Shown piece by piece: positions 15,950-24,359 of a DNA stretch of 64,000 bases (positions within the stretch are counted from its first letter, which is position 1; each line of letters opens with the position of its first letter). This DNA is from JAWLDA01 sp041686855 (GTDB lineage Bacteria; Bacillota; Limnochordia; DTU080; RSA5). Position numbers and translations under genes: made by a program. The notes under the pieces are model-generated. The model saw only the letters and a list, made by a program, of their open reading frames with translations. It was not told where the DNA came from and made no database searches. The DNA lies in the NCBI GenBank assembly GCA_041686855.1, contig JAWLDA010000011.1, positions 77,288 to 141,287 of the forward strand, in the 5' to 3' direction.

Positions 15950-17020
15950 CTAGCGCGCTCGAGTGATCGACTCCCGCCCATAGTCACGCTTAAACTCACG
16001 CCCTGCCAGGGCAAGGTGCTTGCGCTGTTCGGCCTGCCACATGCGAACCTTGCGACCTGCGTACTGGCGAGCCCCGTCGTCCAGGGCCACCGCCCGCCTG
16101 CGTTTCCACCGACGAATGTGGCGCTCGATCTGCCGTTGACGTTGGCGAATCTCGTACCCTTCCGGGTTAGGTAGTTCGGCCCGTTTCTGCCTCTCGGTTA
16201 GCCCTGGAATATACGCTGTGGCGGCGTGTGTGCAGTTAGGGTGAAATAGCCCTGCGGCCCTGGCCTCGTCCACGGTAGGATATTCTCCTGCGTGTTCCCC
16301 GCCAAGGGACAGGATACGCCCTTCCCACGGTCGGCACACAGAGCACTCGTCCGGGGAGTCGCTAACGATTACAAGGTCGTACCCGTTCGCTTGTAGCCGG
16401 TCCGAATGCCCTTCAATCGCCGCCCTGCCCGACGCGCTACGGGTCGCCATTTCAGCGTAGGAGGCGATATCCCAGTTTCGCCCCGAACGGTCACGAAAGC
16501 CTGTGATCCCGGCATCGGCAAACCGATCAAGGGCCGCCTGCGCCGCTTGCCGGCGCGTCATGGCTCCTGTGACCGCCTGCCCGGACGCTTCTGCAATCAC
16601 TCGGCGGAAAATGTCGTCCGTCGTGCGCAAAATGGCCAGGTGTGTCGTTTGCACTCGGGCGATGGTGTGCCTGGCCAAGATCTCCACAGCTTGCCGGTTG
16701 ATCGTCGATAACGTTCGTTCAATGGGGCGGTCCAATACCTGGGCCAAGTCATTAGTCGCCTGTTCCGACCCTCCCTCGTACGCTTCAAAGACAGCGCGTT
16801 CTATCTCGTTTCCGCCCTCGCTGGAAACGCGGGCGATTACCCTTTCCACCTCTCGGCGCATCGTTTGCACCTGGGATAGTCGAGCCTCGGCCCAACCTTC
16901 ACCCTCAATACCGCGTTCTAAGCGACGCGCCACTCGCTCCAACAGGGTCGTTTCGGCGTCGGCGTAGATGCGGCGAACCTCCAGCGCGACGGCTTCCCAT
17001 TGTGCGGGTGAGGTGGGCAC
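15950..17020 (-). CDS. Phage minor head protein (minor capsid protein 2 / SPP1 gp7-like)
   Basis: A 356-residue protein next to the portal gene. The N-terminal 200 residues are helical (TTLLERVARRLERGIEGEGW). The C-terminal half has SDSPDECSVCRPWEGRILSL and GLFHPNCTHAATAYIPG, the cysteine and histidine pattern of the Phage_min_cap2 and Mu gpF-like head morphogenesis families. Such proteins sit inside the capsid near the portal and affect DNA ejection. The very basic C-terminus (RRWKRRRAVALDD) may contact DNA. GTG start at 17020, with GGAG 10 bases before it. Confidence 0.85.
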   Translation of the reverse strand: MPTSPAQWEAVALEVRRIYADAETTLLERVARRLERGIEGEGWAEARLSQVQTMRREVERVIARVSSEGGNEIERAVFEAYEGGSEQATNDLAQVLDRPIERTLSTINRQAVEILARHTIARVQTTHLAILRTTDDIFRRVIAEASGQAVTGAMTRRQAAQAALDRFADAGITGFRDRSGRNWDIASYAEMATRSASGRAAIEGHSDRLQANGYDLVIVSDSPDECSVCRPWEGRILSLGGEHAGEYPTVDEARAAGLFHPNCTHAATAYIPGLTERQKRAELPNPEGYEIRQRQRQIERHIRRWKRRRAVALDDGARQYAGRKVRMWQAEQRKHLALAGREFKRDYGRESITRAR

Positions 17021-17071
17021 AGGAAATCAGCTCCAATCTCCTAAATTCATAGATCGAAGGAGGTCCAACCG

Positions 17072-17422
17072 ATGACACTAGTTACTCATATTTCACACTC
17101 CGCCGACATTGCGCCTCGTAGTCTTGACGGAGCCAAGCACCGCTTCTTGGTCGACGGCGACGATAATTTTGCAATGCACGTCAATGCTACTTGCTCTGGC
17201 ACAGTGATCTCGTCGTTCATTGCGCAGAATCCTGACGATGATTGGAATGAAAGGTTAGCAGGTGTTGCTTTGTGTGCCCAAGCAGTGAAAGATGCGCGAT
17301 CAATCGATGGAGTCCCGCACGAGGTGTTCAATTTCAACCCGTTAACAACGTTTTCGGCAATCGAGGCGCACAAGCTTCTAAACGGGGCGCGACTCCCGTT
17401 GGACAAGGGCCTATTCGGCTAG
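17072..17422 (+). CDS. Reverse-oriented small gene between head genes, moron-like
   Basis: A 116-residue protein with an excellent AAGGAGGTCC site before ATG 17072. It is on the plus strand between two minus-strand head genes. Only 51 bases separate its start from the start of the minor head gene. Its stop shares the palindrome CTAG (17419-17422) with the stop of the portal gene. No signal peptide, membrane segment or known family. It has a mixed alpha/beta-looking sequence (DDDWNERLAGVALCAQAVKD). It is probably expressed independently of the late operon. It may act in the lysogen as an immunity or fitness gene, but this is only inferred from orientation. Confidence 0.65.
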   Translation: MTLVTHISHSADIAPRSLDGAKHRFLVDGDDNFAMHVNATCSGTVISSFIAQNPDDDWNERLAGVALCAQAVKDARSIDGVPHEVFNFNPLTTFSAIEAHKLLNGARLPLDKGLFG

Positions 17423-18918
17423 CCCAACCCTATCTGCAATGGATCTTCAACGAATTGACCCTGTTCTTGTCGAATCCGCTCCACCTCGGCTTTGACCTCG
17501 TTGTCGTCCCAATCCGGGTGAAGCATTGCGACGAGCGTTTGGGTACTGGCTGCCCTCGCTCTGGAAATCAACTCCACCGATTCGGCAAGTTCTCGGGTGC
17601 TTTCGGCTACACTGTCTCCAATGATGGTCGACGGTCGATACACCGTTACGCCGGAGCGAAACACTTCGCGGTCAATGACCAACATCATCCACAGTACATC
17701 GTCAATGACCGGCTTCCAGAACCGTTGCTTGCGTTGACTGGTCACAAGGGATTTTCGCTCGCGGATGCGTAGCGCGGTGCCGCTTTCGGCGCGTCCCTCG
17801 ATCTCCAGGCCGAAGCTCTGGGGGCTGTACCCGGCCGCCGAAATAATGCGCTCCAGGTAGTGCATGCACGTTGACGAATGCTCCTGGAATCGAATAGCCG
17901 GTTGGAACATTTCCGGCCTGCTTACTTGCTCCCCTGGCGCACCCGCCATCGCGACGAAGAACTCTCGGTCTTCGTCAAACTTCAACGAGGAGCTACCATC
18001 GGGACGCTCCAACCATTCCTCGGGAACGACGCCTCGCGCCTTGGCCAGGCGAATGTCACGCTGCCAGGAGCTGTAGGCTTCGTCTAACGCATCCATGAGC
18101 GGTTCACTGCCAGCATAGTCGCTGCGCCCAAGGTAGCCGCCTACCGTATCGCCGCGAAAACGCCGGTTCGGGCGTACGTTGGGCACGTAGCGAATGGCAA
18201 GGGTGTGGGACATGACATTGGGCAATCTAACGACGTCCTCAAGGTCTTGCGTGTCGCTGTGAGCCGTCAAGGGTACCCTGCGACCCAGACGATCTGCGCC
18301 GCCTCGATACAGACCGTGAAGAATGACGCCGGGTTCGTGGCGCTCAAGGTGCCGCCATACGACGCCGTTATCGTCCTCCACAACTCGCCAAAGGGTCACC
18401 GCCGTCAGGATGCCCCAACGGAACTCGGGAAGCGCCGCATCCGCCTGTACCACTCGTAATAGGGGCATGTCGGTGACGTCCCGGTCCCACACAGGACCCA
18501 CAAATACACCCCCAAGGGCCGATGCACTTTCTGCCGCTTCGAGAAGGCGGTTATGGATGCCCCCGTCGTCGATCAGCGCCCAAAGGCGATCCTGCGCCTT
18601 TTTGGCGTCCGCCGGAGCGTTTTCCACGTGCGCTTCGGGGATACGTACGGCGGGCACCTCGGAAAACAGCATGTCGGCACTGGTTTCAGCAATATCCCCC
18701 GCGATTGGAACATGCAAGCTGACCCGCTTTTCCTCGTACAGATCACGCGCCCAAAAACGGCCTTGAGGGGTTGGTGTGAACACTATCTGAGCGTAAACTG
18801 AGGCAATCTTTTCTGGATCGCCGGAGTACCACGCCGAGTGCTCGGCGTACTTGTGGTAAACGTCGTCCCACGCCTCGGGAGGCCATTGTAGTAGATCGTC
18901 GTCGGGTAAGGGCATCAT
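17419..18918 (-). CDS. Phage portal protein
   Basis: A 499-residue protein following the large terminase, overlapping it by 4 bases (ATGA). Typical portal features are FWARDLYEEKRVSLHVPIAG, SDMLFSEVPAVR-like clip region, PLMDALDEAYSSWQRDIRLA, and the conserved FGLEIEGRAESGTALRIRER loop-helix before the C-terminal crown helices. These match SPP1 gp6-type portals of Gram-positive phages. It forms the dodecameric ring through which DNA is packaged. Acts with TerL, minor head protein and scaffold, all adjacent. Confidence 0.9.
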   Translation of the reverse strand: MMPLPDDDLLQWPPEAWDDVYHKYAEHSAWYSGDPEKIASVYAQIVFTPTPQGRFWARDLYEEKRVSLHVPIAGDIAETSADMLFSEVPAVRIPEAHVENAPADAKKAQDRLWALIDDGGIHNRLLEAAESASALGGVFVGPVWDRDVTDMPLLRVVQADAALPEFRWGILTAVTLWRVVEDDNGVVWRHLERHEPGVILHGLYRGGADRLGRRVPLTAHSDTQDLEDVVRLPNVMSHTLAIRYVPNVRPNRRFRGDTVGGYLGRSDYAGSEPLMDALDEAYSSWQRDIRLAKARGVVPEEWLERPDGSSSLKFDEDREFFVAMAGAPGEQVSRPEMFQPAIRFQEHSSTCMHYLERIISAAGYSPQSFGLEIEGRAESGTALRIRERKSLVTSQRKQRFWKPVIDDVLWMMLVIDREVFRSGVTVYRPSTIIGDSVAESTRELAESVELISRARAASTQTLVAMLHPDWDDNEVKAEVERIRQEQGQFVEDPLQIGLG

Positions 18919-20144
18919 GCGGCCTCCTTCACATTAGCGACCCATCGGCGCCACACGTTGCGCAATCCTCGCACGCCGTAACGAAGCGCGTCGGGCCCGT
19001 GGTCGTTCTTTTTGAGCGGTGCATCTTCTCCGCGCTCCTGTGCCTTGGCATCCCAAACGTAGAGACCCATTTCCTGGATTAGCCCTTCGCACGAAGCGTG
19101 AATGCGAAGGCGATCCTCACCCAGGAGTGTGGAAACCTCTTGGATACCATCCACCACAGCGTTGTCGGCATGTCGAATACCCTTAACGCCATCGTAATAG
19201 AGCTGCTGAATGAACGAAGCCGCCGAAGGATCGATAAACACCCGCAGCGGCAAGGTTGTGCCAATCCACCGTCGATAATCGGCGCTAAGTTGGGCGTCCG
19301 TAAGGCGACGCCCTTTCTCGTGACTGTCCCAACGATACTCCCGGCAAACGTACAGTCGATCATCGGTACCCTCGCCCAGAAGCAAAATGACCGCGGCGTT
19401 CGATGTTCCGTAGTCTGCCGTGGCCCAGTAACGCCGCATGGCTGGCAGCTTGGCGACAACGTGTTTGGATTCCTCAAACATATCGTAGACCCGACCCTCG
19501 GCCATGACCCATAAACCCAGGATCATGCGGTCGTACCAAATTCCGGAGTAGATCGCCTTTAGCGAGTCCTTGTACTCCTTGGTCAATGCCGGGTTGTCGT
19601 CTAAGGTGAAGTGCCACGTCTTGACGATACCGAGCGCTTTTAGCTCGTCGTTATCTATGAACCCTTTATAAAGCCAGTGGAACGGACTGTCGGGATTCGT
19701 GTTGGCGAAGATTTGTGCGCCTGCGATGCTTGCGCGGGCTTGCAACTGCATCCAAAAGCTCTCCGGGTAAAGTGACGCCTCATCGCAGTATGCTCCCGCA
19801 ATCGTTGCGCCTCGGATTTTTTCCTCGGCTCGTTCGTCGTTAGCACCCACCACATAAACCCGACGCCCGCACAGGTTTAGCTCGCCTTCCTGCTTATTGG
19901 TCCAGTGAAAACGCTTAGCACCAAGCAGGTCGAATAGATCGTTCAGAACGTTGCGTCGTAGGGAGGCGCGTGTCTTGCCAACCATGAACAGGTCCCCAGG
20001 CGGTCCCTCGCGCACGTATTCAAGCCAGCGAATATTCGTCGAAAAGGTCTTGGCTGATCGCACCGCACCTTCGGCGATATTGATACGAGCCGTGGACCCG
20101 TCGATGAAGTCCAGTTGCTTGGCGGAAAGGGGAACGAGTTTCAC
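18915..20144 (-). CDS. terL: Terminase large subunit
   Basis: About 409 residues from GTG 20144, which overlaps the small-subunit stop as GTGA; longer in-frame versions would run inside terS. ATPase: Walker A-like AEGAVRSAKT (residues about 22-31) and Walker B IAGAYCDEAS. C-terminal RNase H-like nuclease: ATADYGTSNAAVILL, FIDPSAASF and DHGPDALRYG carry the metal-binding aspartates. It belongs to the PBSX/Terminase_3 type. The motor packages DNA into the procapsid through the adjacent portal; the cutting mode (cos or pac) cannot be told here. Confidence 0.93.
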   Translation of the reverse strand: MKLVPLSAKQLDFIDGSTARINIAEGAVRSAKTFSTNIRWLEYVREGPPGDLFMVGKTRASLRRNVLNDLFDLLGAKRFHWTNKQEGELNLCGRRVYVVGANDERAEEKIRGATIAGAYCDEASLYPESFWMQLQARASIAGAQIFANTNPDSPFHWLYKGFIDNDELKALGIVKTWHFTLDDNPALTKEYKDSLKAIYSGIWYDRMILGLWVMAEGRVYDMFEESKHVVAKLPAMRRYWATADYGTSNAAVILLLGEGTDDRLYVCREYRWDSHEKGRRLTDAQLSADYRRWIGTTLPLRVFIDPSAASFIQQLYYDGVKGIRHADNAVVDGIQEVSTLLGEDRLRIHASCEGLIQEMGLYVWDAKAQERGEDAPLKKNDHGPDALRYGVRGLRNVWRRWVANVKEAA

Positions 20145-20602
20145 GACTGGCCCCTCCGTTTCGCCCGGCTTTCCCGTAACACGTTCGCCAGTTCCTTGAG
20201 CGGATCGTCGTCCGTATCGGGTTGGGGCTTGTCTCGCCACCTTTCAGGCTGGCGATTCTTGAGCCAGAAGATTTGTGCCGTTACATCCGGCACGACGGAC
20301 TTCTTCGTCTTCTCCACCCGACGTGTCTTGCCGTCCTGCGTAGCGACCATCTTCGTCTCCTCGTACTCGTAGCCAAGGGCGCGTTTAAGAAGCGCATCCT
20401 CGACAAGCGAATCGACGAAGTTTCGACTTTCGTTTAACGCCTCGACGAGGGCTGGATGTCTTTGTTTCCAACGCGTAAGTGTTGAAGGATTGATACCAAG
20501 TTCAGTGGCAATTTCGACCTCCGTCAGCCCCGAGCGCGCCATCCATCTGACGAGTTGTGGCGTTGTATTGGGATCGTAACGGGAACGGGGCACGATCGCC
20601 AC
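20141..20602 (-). CDS. terS: Terminase small subunit
   Basis: A 153-residue protein with an N-terminal helix-turn-helix (SGLTEVEIATELGINPSTLT, RWKQRHP), a helical centre (NFVDSLVEDALLKRALGYEY), and the segment VPDVTAQIFWLKNRQPERWR, which is a frequent TerS signature in Gram-positive phages. It recognises the packaging site, often within or near its own gene, and loads TerL. It overlaps terL by 4 bases. Confidence 0.9.
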   Translation of the reverse strand: MAIVPRSRYDPNTTPQLVRWMARSGLTEVEIATELGINPSTLTRWKQRHPALVEALNESRNFVDSLVEDALLKRALGYEYEETKMVATQDGKTRRVEKTKKSVVPDVTAQIFWLKNRQPERWRDKPQPDTDDDPLKELANVLRESRAKRRGQS

Positions 20603-20677
20603 CTGCCTAGCGAATGGTTGGAGCGTCCGGGTCGGAATCGCACCGCCTCCTCCTGGGTGGGCCCCAGTTATGCACTG

Positions 20678-21310
20678 TTACACCACGGACGCAGGTTTTG
20701 GATAAGGTTTTCGGTGCTCGTCAAGCCACTTGGCAACGTCATCCGTCAACGGGTAAACATAAGCATGCTTGCGCGTCTTCTCTCGGACGTACTCGATGTC
20801 GTCGCGCCCGAGGATTTTCCTCAGACGCGGAACGCTATGGGTTCCGTATCTGCTGTTCAAGCTCCGCGAATTCACAATGAGTCCACCGATGCGAATTTTA
20901 CTTGAGGCACTTGTCGAGGTGCCCATGTATCGGAAATTAGTCGCTTGATAGATGGTGCCAACATGACCCGCGTACTCGTCGGCGTAGGACAACGCCGCGC
21001 GAAAGCGACCACGTCCTTTTCGAAGAACCCGAAGCGCCAAACCTATCACGCGGCTTTCACCATTCTTCGGTAGATCGTCGTGCAACCACAGGCGCGTGAG
21101 TTCAACGATTTCCGTGGGCTTGCAAATCCGACAATATGCATTTGCAAATCGCCCCACACCCGCCGAAAAGACGATTCCCCCTTTTAATTGGCCCCGCCAG
21201 TAGACGCCATAGCCCACCGTGATGGACGAGCATGTGCCCGAATAGTGATTCTGAGCGAGAATCGCTTTAAGTGTTCGCTTGTCACAGTTGGCGATCACTA
21301 AGTCTTTCAT
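20678..21310 (-). CDS. Mom-family DNA modification protein (GNAT-like)
   Basis: A 210-residue protein. NHYSG near the N-terminus, GQLKGGIVFSAG, EIVELTRLWLHDDLPKNGES, RVIGLALRVLRK, LSYADEYAGHVGTIYQATNF and YMGTS form the motif order of the phage Mu Mom family. Mom proteins modify adenine in phage DNA, as a methylcarbamoyl group in Mu, and so protect it from many restriction enzymes. The start overlaps the upstream ParB-domain gene by 29 bases, so the two are likely coupled. Mu Mom is toxic and tightly regulated; here regulation may come from the late promoter. Substrate and exact modification are not shown by sequence. Confidence 0.8.
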   Translation of the reverse strand: MKDLVIANCDKRTLKAILAQNHYSGTCSSITVGYGVYWRGQLKGGIVFSAGVGRFANAYCRICKPTEIVELTRLWLHDDLPKNGESRVIGLALRVLRKGRGRFRAALSYADEYAGHVGTIYQATNFRYMGTSTSASSKIRIGGLIVNSRSLNSRYGTHSVPRLRKILGRDDIEYVREKTRKHAYVYPLTDDVAKWLDEHRKPYPKPASVV

Positions 21311-21926
21311 ACGCCGTCAGCACCTGTTCCAACGCCCATCCCATCGGGGCAATGTCATCAGTATCTGGGTTGTTCTTCGCTATCTCTCTAAGCTTCCGAC
21401 GGAACCCGTCAGCTTCACCCATGTGAACAACCAAGGTGATTTGCTCAGTGTCTTTCTCGCCCACGTCTGCCAGATCTGACAGCGACCCCATTTCGGCCTC
21501 CGGCGGCGCCCAGTTCATGATGCGCTCGATCTCGTCGTCGTTAAACCCGGTCAGCGTCAGATCCAGGGCTCCGCTGTCAAGTTCTTGCAACAGGTCTGCC
21601 AACGGGCCAAAGTCCCACTCGCTTTCCTCTGCCGTGCGGTTGTCGGCGATGTTATACGCCTTCGCCGTCACATCGTCCACGTCGAGCCAGACGACGGGCA
21701 CTTCGGTTAATCCCGCTGCCTGTGCCGCTTTAAGGCGTTGGTGACCTGCGATGATCGTGCGCGTGCCCTTCTGCGCGAGGATTGGGTTCACGAAGCCAAA
21801 CTCTTCGACACTGCGCTGCAATTTTTCTAAACCAGTTTCGTTGATCGTACGCGGGTTGCCGTCGAATGGACGCAGGGTGTTGGGATCGACATACTCGATT
21901 TGCAGCTTACCTTCGACCGCAGGCAT
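21282..21926 (-). CDS. ParB/Srx-domain protein
   Basis: A 214-residue protein. ATG 21926 has AAAAGGAG seven bases upstream. The ParB-like domain is clear in residues about 10-110: DPNTLRPFDGNPRTINETGL, GFVNPILA, TIIAGHQRLKAAQAAGLTEV and AYNIADNRTAEES. The rest is acidic and helical. In many phages such domains are fused to, or sit beside, DNA methyltransferases and may guide or support DNA modification. Here the partner is a Mom-type enzyme instead. It could also be a CTP-binding or nicking protein. A terminator upstream suggests it begins the late transcript. Confidence 0.85.
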   Translation of the reverse strand: MPAVEGKLQIEYVDPNTLRPFDGNPRTINETGLEKLQRSVEEFGFVNPILAQKGTRTIIAGHQRLKAAQAAGLTEVPVVWLDVDDVTAKAYNIADNRTAEESEWDFGPLADLLQELDSGALDLTLTGFNDDEIERIMNWAPPEAEMGSLSDLADVGEKDTEQITLVVHMGEADGFRRKLREIAKNNPDTDDIAPMGWALEQVLTAYERLSDRQL

Positions 21927-22032
21927 GGCGACGACTCCTTTTAGGGATGTGCATCCAATAATCGCCCCGCCCGCCGTTGGGGTTTCGCCGGTGGGGAGTG
22001 CCCGGCGCGGAGGTCGCGGGCGGGGCAAACGC

Positions 22033-22065
22033 AAAAACGCCCGCAGGCACGTCGCCTGGGGCGTT
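22033..22065 (-). terminator. Intrinsic terminator after the late activator gene
   Basis: Read on the minus strand: AACGCCC, CAGGC, loop GACGT, GCCTG, C, GGGCGTT, then TTT (plus-strand A 22033-22037). A long, nearly perfect stem with a T tail. It separates the early/middle transcript, ending with the sigma-like gene, from the late genes starting at 21926. Confidence 0.85.
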
Positions 22066-22093
22066 TGGGAACACTCGTTCTTTGTACCACATT

Positions 22094-22480
22094 TTATCCC
22101 TGCCAGTCGCATTTTGTCAATACTTCGGCGAACATTTGTACTGCCCGATGCTTACGCCGGTAAACTGTCGCCCGATCCACGCCCCATGACTTAGCCAATT
22201 CCTCCGGTTTAATGTCTACCCGTCCGTACCACCCGAGCAGCACTTTTTGATGATGCTTGTCCAGCATACGGAAAGCCCGGTCAAACTCAATCCGCTCGAA
22301 GAGTCTACGGCTCACAGAAGGCGTCGCTGGCTTGAACCGTTGCTCAGGCTGCCATCGGATGAGCTGTACCGTGCGTCCGTGCAGGTCGGGTCGTGCCCGG
22401 TTGGTGATGTGCTTGATGCAAAGCCTCTCTGCCTCCGCGTACGTCACTTGCTCGCCCAATACGACCGCCTCCTGTACCAC
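22094..22480 (-). CDS. Late-gene activator, sigma region 4/ArpU-RinA-like
   Basis: A 128-residue protein. The C-terminal half (MLDKHHQKVLLGWYGRVDIK, PEELAKSWGVDRATVYRRKH) is a sigma-region-4-like helix-turn-helix, as in ArpU and RinA-type phage late regulators. Its place at the end of the early region, followed by a terminator and then the terminase block, matches those proteins. It probably activates the late promoter upstream of 21926. The N-terminal part (QVTYAEAERLCIKHITNRAR) lacks known motifs. Confidence 0.8.
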   Translation of the reverse strand: MVQEAVVLGEQVTYAEAERLCIKHITNRARPDLHGRTVQLIRWQPEQRFKPATPSVSRRLFERIEFDRAFRMLDKHHQKVLLGWYGRVDIKPEELAKSWGVDRATVYRRKHRAVQMFAEVLTKCDWQG

Positions 22481-22505
22481 TCAATCGACCTCCTGCGTGT
22501 TGCCC

Positions 22506-22718
22506 CTAATTCCGATCCACCTGCGCCCCGATGCCAAACCGCACCCGCATCTCGCCGTCCTTATAGCCCGCCCAATATCCCTCTTGCCGCCCTAACCGCA
22601 AACCATCGCGGCGGCCGTCGCGGTAGATCTTACTCAGGTCGTAGGTCTCGACGCGTTGCAACCTCCAGGAGGCAACAGCGCCAAACGCGAGACCGAAGAG
22701 AAACGCTGCTATGGTCAC
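22506..22718 (-). CDS. Small single-TM protein with glycine/arginine tail
   Basis: 70 residues from GTG 22718, which overlaps the upstream stop as GTGA. One N-terminal hydrophobic helix (TIAAFLFGLAFGAVASWRL) is followed by a cytoplasmic-looking repeat-like tail (KIYRDGRRDGLRLGRQEGYW, AGYKDG), where the unit DG-R/Y-x-x-G recurs about every seven residues. Function unknown; similar small membrane proteins occur in early regions of Gram-positive phages. Confidence 0.6.
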   Translation of the reverse strand: MTIAAFLFGLAFGAVASWRLQRVETYDLSKIYRDGRRDGLRLGRQEGYWAGYKDGEMRVRFGIGAQVDRN

Positions 22719-22978
22719 GATGCCGCCTCCTCGCCCTTCTTGCCGACAACAGGCTCCAACCAAACCTTATAACCTTGCACCCCGGTAACCATGTAGACAC
22801 GAACCGACTCTGCGTCCCGAACCTCGTTCCCAGACGCCCGTTTTATGGCCTCCGCTACCGCCTCGGTTCCGTTTCGTGCTGCCACGACCCCCACTTGGTC
22901 ATGCTTGTCATTCTTCGCGTTGACAACGTATTGGTAGAGCCTAACCTCGTCCGTCACCTTGCGTTTGAATCGTCGCAT
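22715..22978 (-). CDS. Small hypothetical phage protein
   Basis: 87 residues, basic N-terminus (MRRFKRKVTDEVRLYQYVVN) and alpha/beta pattern (HDQVGVVAARNGTEAVAEAI). Its ATG directly follows the rusA stop and its end overlaps the next start by 4 bases, so it is in the middle operon. No family recognised; it might be a small nucleic-acid-binding protein. Confidence 0.6.
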   Translation of the reverse strand: MRRFKRKVTDEVRLYQYVVNAKNDKHDQVGVVAARNGTEAVAEAIKRASGNEVRDAESVRVYMVTGVQGYKVWLEPVVGKKGEEAAS

Positions 22979-23359
22979 TTAGGCGCTCTCCTCCTCAATC
23001 GCCGTGATCTCGATCTCCACCCGCTGTTCCGACCTTTTCACTGGGTAGACCTTGACATGGGCCTCGACCACCTGCCGATCATCCTCATAAGCGATCCCAT
23101 TCAAGGCGTCCGCTACCCCTTTGAGGTAGTTGTCCACGTCACCATGCGGCCTCGTTGCCCACACGCGGACCATGAGGGATACAGGTCCGGTCGCCGGTCT
23201 TACACCCGCTCTCTTGGCTTCCCATCCAACCTCGTCTTTCCACGCCCAATATCTCTGGATGCGATCAGCCTTCCGCCCTTTGCCACTCGTCGCCATCGCG
23301 ACTTCTTTCTGCGTCATGCGGAGGTAGGGAACGGGCCGACCTTCTATCACCAATCTCAC
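22979..23359 (-). CDS. rusA: RusA-family Holliday junction resolvase
   Basis: A 126-residue protein of the usual RusA length. The signature GDVDNYLKGVADALNGIAYE (residues about 73-92) followed by DDRQVVEAHVKVYPV supplies the conserved aspartates that bind Mg2+ at the junction. It resolves branched DNA produced during phage replication and recombination before packaging, and would work with the RecT and exonuclease encoded upstream in this operon. It overlaps the preceding gene by 4 bases. Confidence 0.92.
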   Translation of the reverse strand: MRLVIEGRPVPYLRMTQKEVAMATSGKGRKADRIQRYWAWKDEVGWEAKRAGVRPATGPVSLMVRVWATRPHGDVDNYLKGVADALNGIAYEDDRQVVEAHVKVYPVKRSEQRVEIEITAIEEESA

Positions 23360-23547
23360 CCAACCCGCCTCCTTTGCCGCTCTCGCACTCGCCCCACGAA
23401 GCTGGCCACGGCCTCCTCCAGATCATCGCGCAACCGAACGTAGTCCTCGAACCGCCCATGACTCACTTTCGCGTCCGCCTCTTCGAGGACCAGTTGACAG
23501 GCGTCCTGGATCATCTCCACCTTCGTCACGCGCGCCGGATCAGGCAT
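23356..23547 (-). CDS. 63-residue hypothetical helical protein
   Basis: Starts at ATG 23547 (MPDPARVTKVEMIQDACQLV), inside the last codons of the upstream zinc-ribbon gene, and ends overlapping rusA by 4 bases. Mostly helical with acidic residues then a basic tail (FVGRVRERQRRRVG). No family recognised. The frame is open further upstream, but that part is the shadow of the neighbour. Confidence 0.55.
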   Translation of the reverse strand: MPDPARVTKVEMIQDACQLVLEEADAKVSHGRFEDYVRLRDDLEEAVASFVGRVRERQRRRVG

Positions 23548-23698
23548 CCGTCTCCCCCTCCCGCTCGTCCCTGCACCGCTCGCACGCCTTGACCTCCACC
23601 GGGAGACCATGTTCCACGATCCGCACCGGGTACAGCGTCCATTGTGGCCGTCCGCAAAAGTGGCAGCGTCGCTCTTTGTCATCGCGTCGTTTAGCCAT
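23540..23698 (-). CDS. 52-residue zinc-ribbon protein
   Basis: ATG 23698 to 23540. Two CxxC knuckles, CHFC and CERC, separated by 23 residues, form a likely zinc ribbon in a basic protein (MAKRRDDKERRCHFCGRPQW). Such tiny zinc proteins are common in phage early regions; they may bind nucleic acid or host RNA polymerase, but the role is not known. It overlaps both neighbours by 8 bases. Confidence 0.6.
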   Translation of the reverse strand: MAKRRDDKERRCHFCGRPQWTLYPVRIVEHGLPVEVKACERCRDEREGETDA

Positions 23699-24359
23699 CG
23701 TCCTCCTCCTTGCCGCCGGGGAGGTTGGCGATGGCGTCCTCCAGAGCGTCGAACGCCTCGAAGAATTTGACAGGTCCACGCTCCAACGGGTCCAGTTCTA
23801 CTAACGCCCTCGCAGCATCCACGACCGCCGCATACGGATTCGCCGGGGCGGAGGAGAGGGCGACGTCAATCGAACTTTGGTCGCTCTCAATGTCTGTCCG
23901 ACTCGCGTTTGGGTGCGGGTGTACAACGTATCGCTTCGCCCGCTCCAGCGCACCCCGCAGTTCGCCGTTGCTGGATTGGGCTGCGACAAGTTGACGACGA
24001 AGTGACTGGACACAGTAACCCATGTCAGTACCACGAGGCAATACGGGATGCGCCTCTCCGCAGTTCTTGCACGTCTCCCCGCTGTTGTGGGACCGAACCG
24101 CCTCCACGCCTCCCACCACCGCCAACCTCTCGCTCGCCTCCATAAGCTGCCGTGCGAGGTCGTCGGCGCGGGCTTGGGCGGCGTCTCGCTCCCGCACCAA
24201 CTCCTCAATCTTGCCCTTCAGCGCCGGGATGTCATGGGTGACGAGACGGTATGCCGCGTCAGCGAATTCTTCGTCGCACCCATCTACCTCTAGCGCCTCC
24301 TCGCGCCGCTTTTCGATCTCAGCCAACCACGCCCGAAGCTCGTCACTCACTCCGCTCAC
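23691..24359 (-). CDS. Coiled-coil protein with cysteine motif (Ead/Ea22-like type)
   Basis: A 222-residue protein. Residues about 45-85 are a coiled coil (GKIEELVRERDAAQARADDL). A cysteine pair follows (ETCKNCGEAHPVLP), then a second coil (LRRQLVAAQSSNGELRGALE) and a helical C-terminus. Its general look is that of early accessory proteins of the Ead/Ea22 kind, which have no firm function. It overlaps neighbours on both sides. The cysteine group may bind zinc (C-x2-C plus a later C-x-H pair is uncertain). Confidence 0.6.
   Translation of the reverse strand: MSGVSDELRAWLAEIEKRREEALEVDGCDEEFADAAYRLVTHDIPALKGKIEELVRERDAAQARADDLARQLMEASERLAVVGGVEAVRSHNSGETCKNCGEAHPVLPRGTDMGYCVQSLRRQLVAAQSSNGELRGALERAKRYVVHPHPNASRTDIESDQSSIDVALSSAPANPYAAVVDAARALVELDPLERGPVKFFEAFDALEDAIANLPGGKEEDDG

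Noticed and set aside
22247..23443. Long plus-strand open frame of about 398 codons across the rusA region
   Set aside because: It runs antisense to several well-supported minus-strand genes (late activator, RusA), has an arginine/proline-rich composition typical of GC-rich shadows and no ribosome-binding site.
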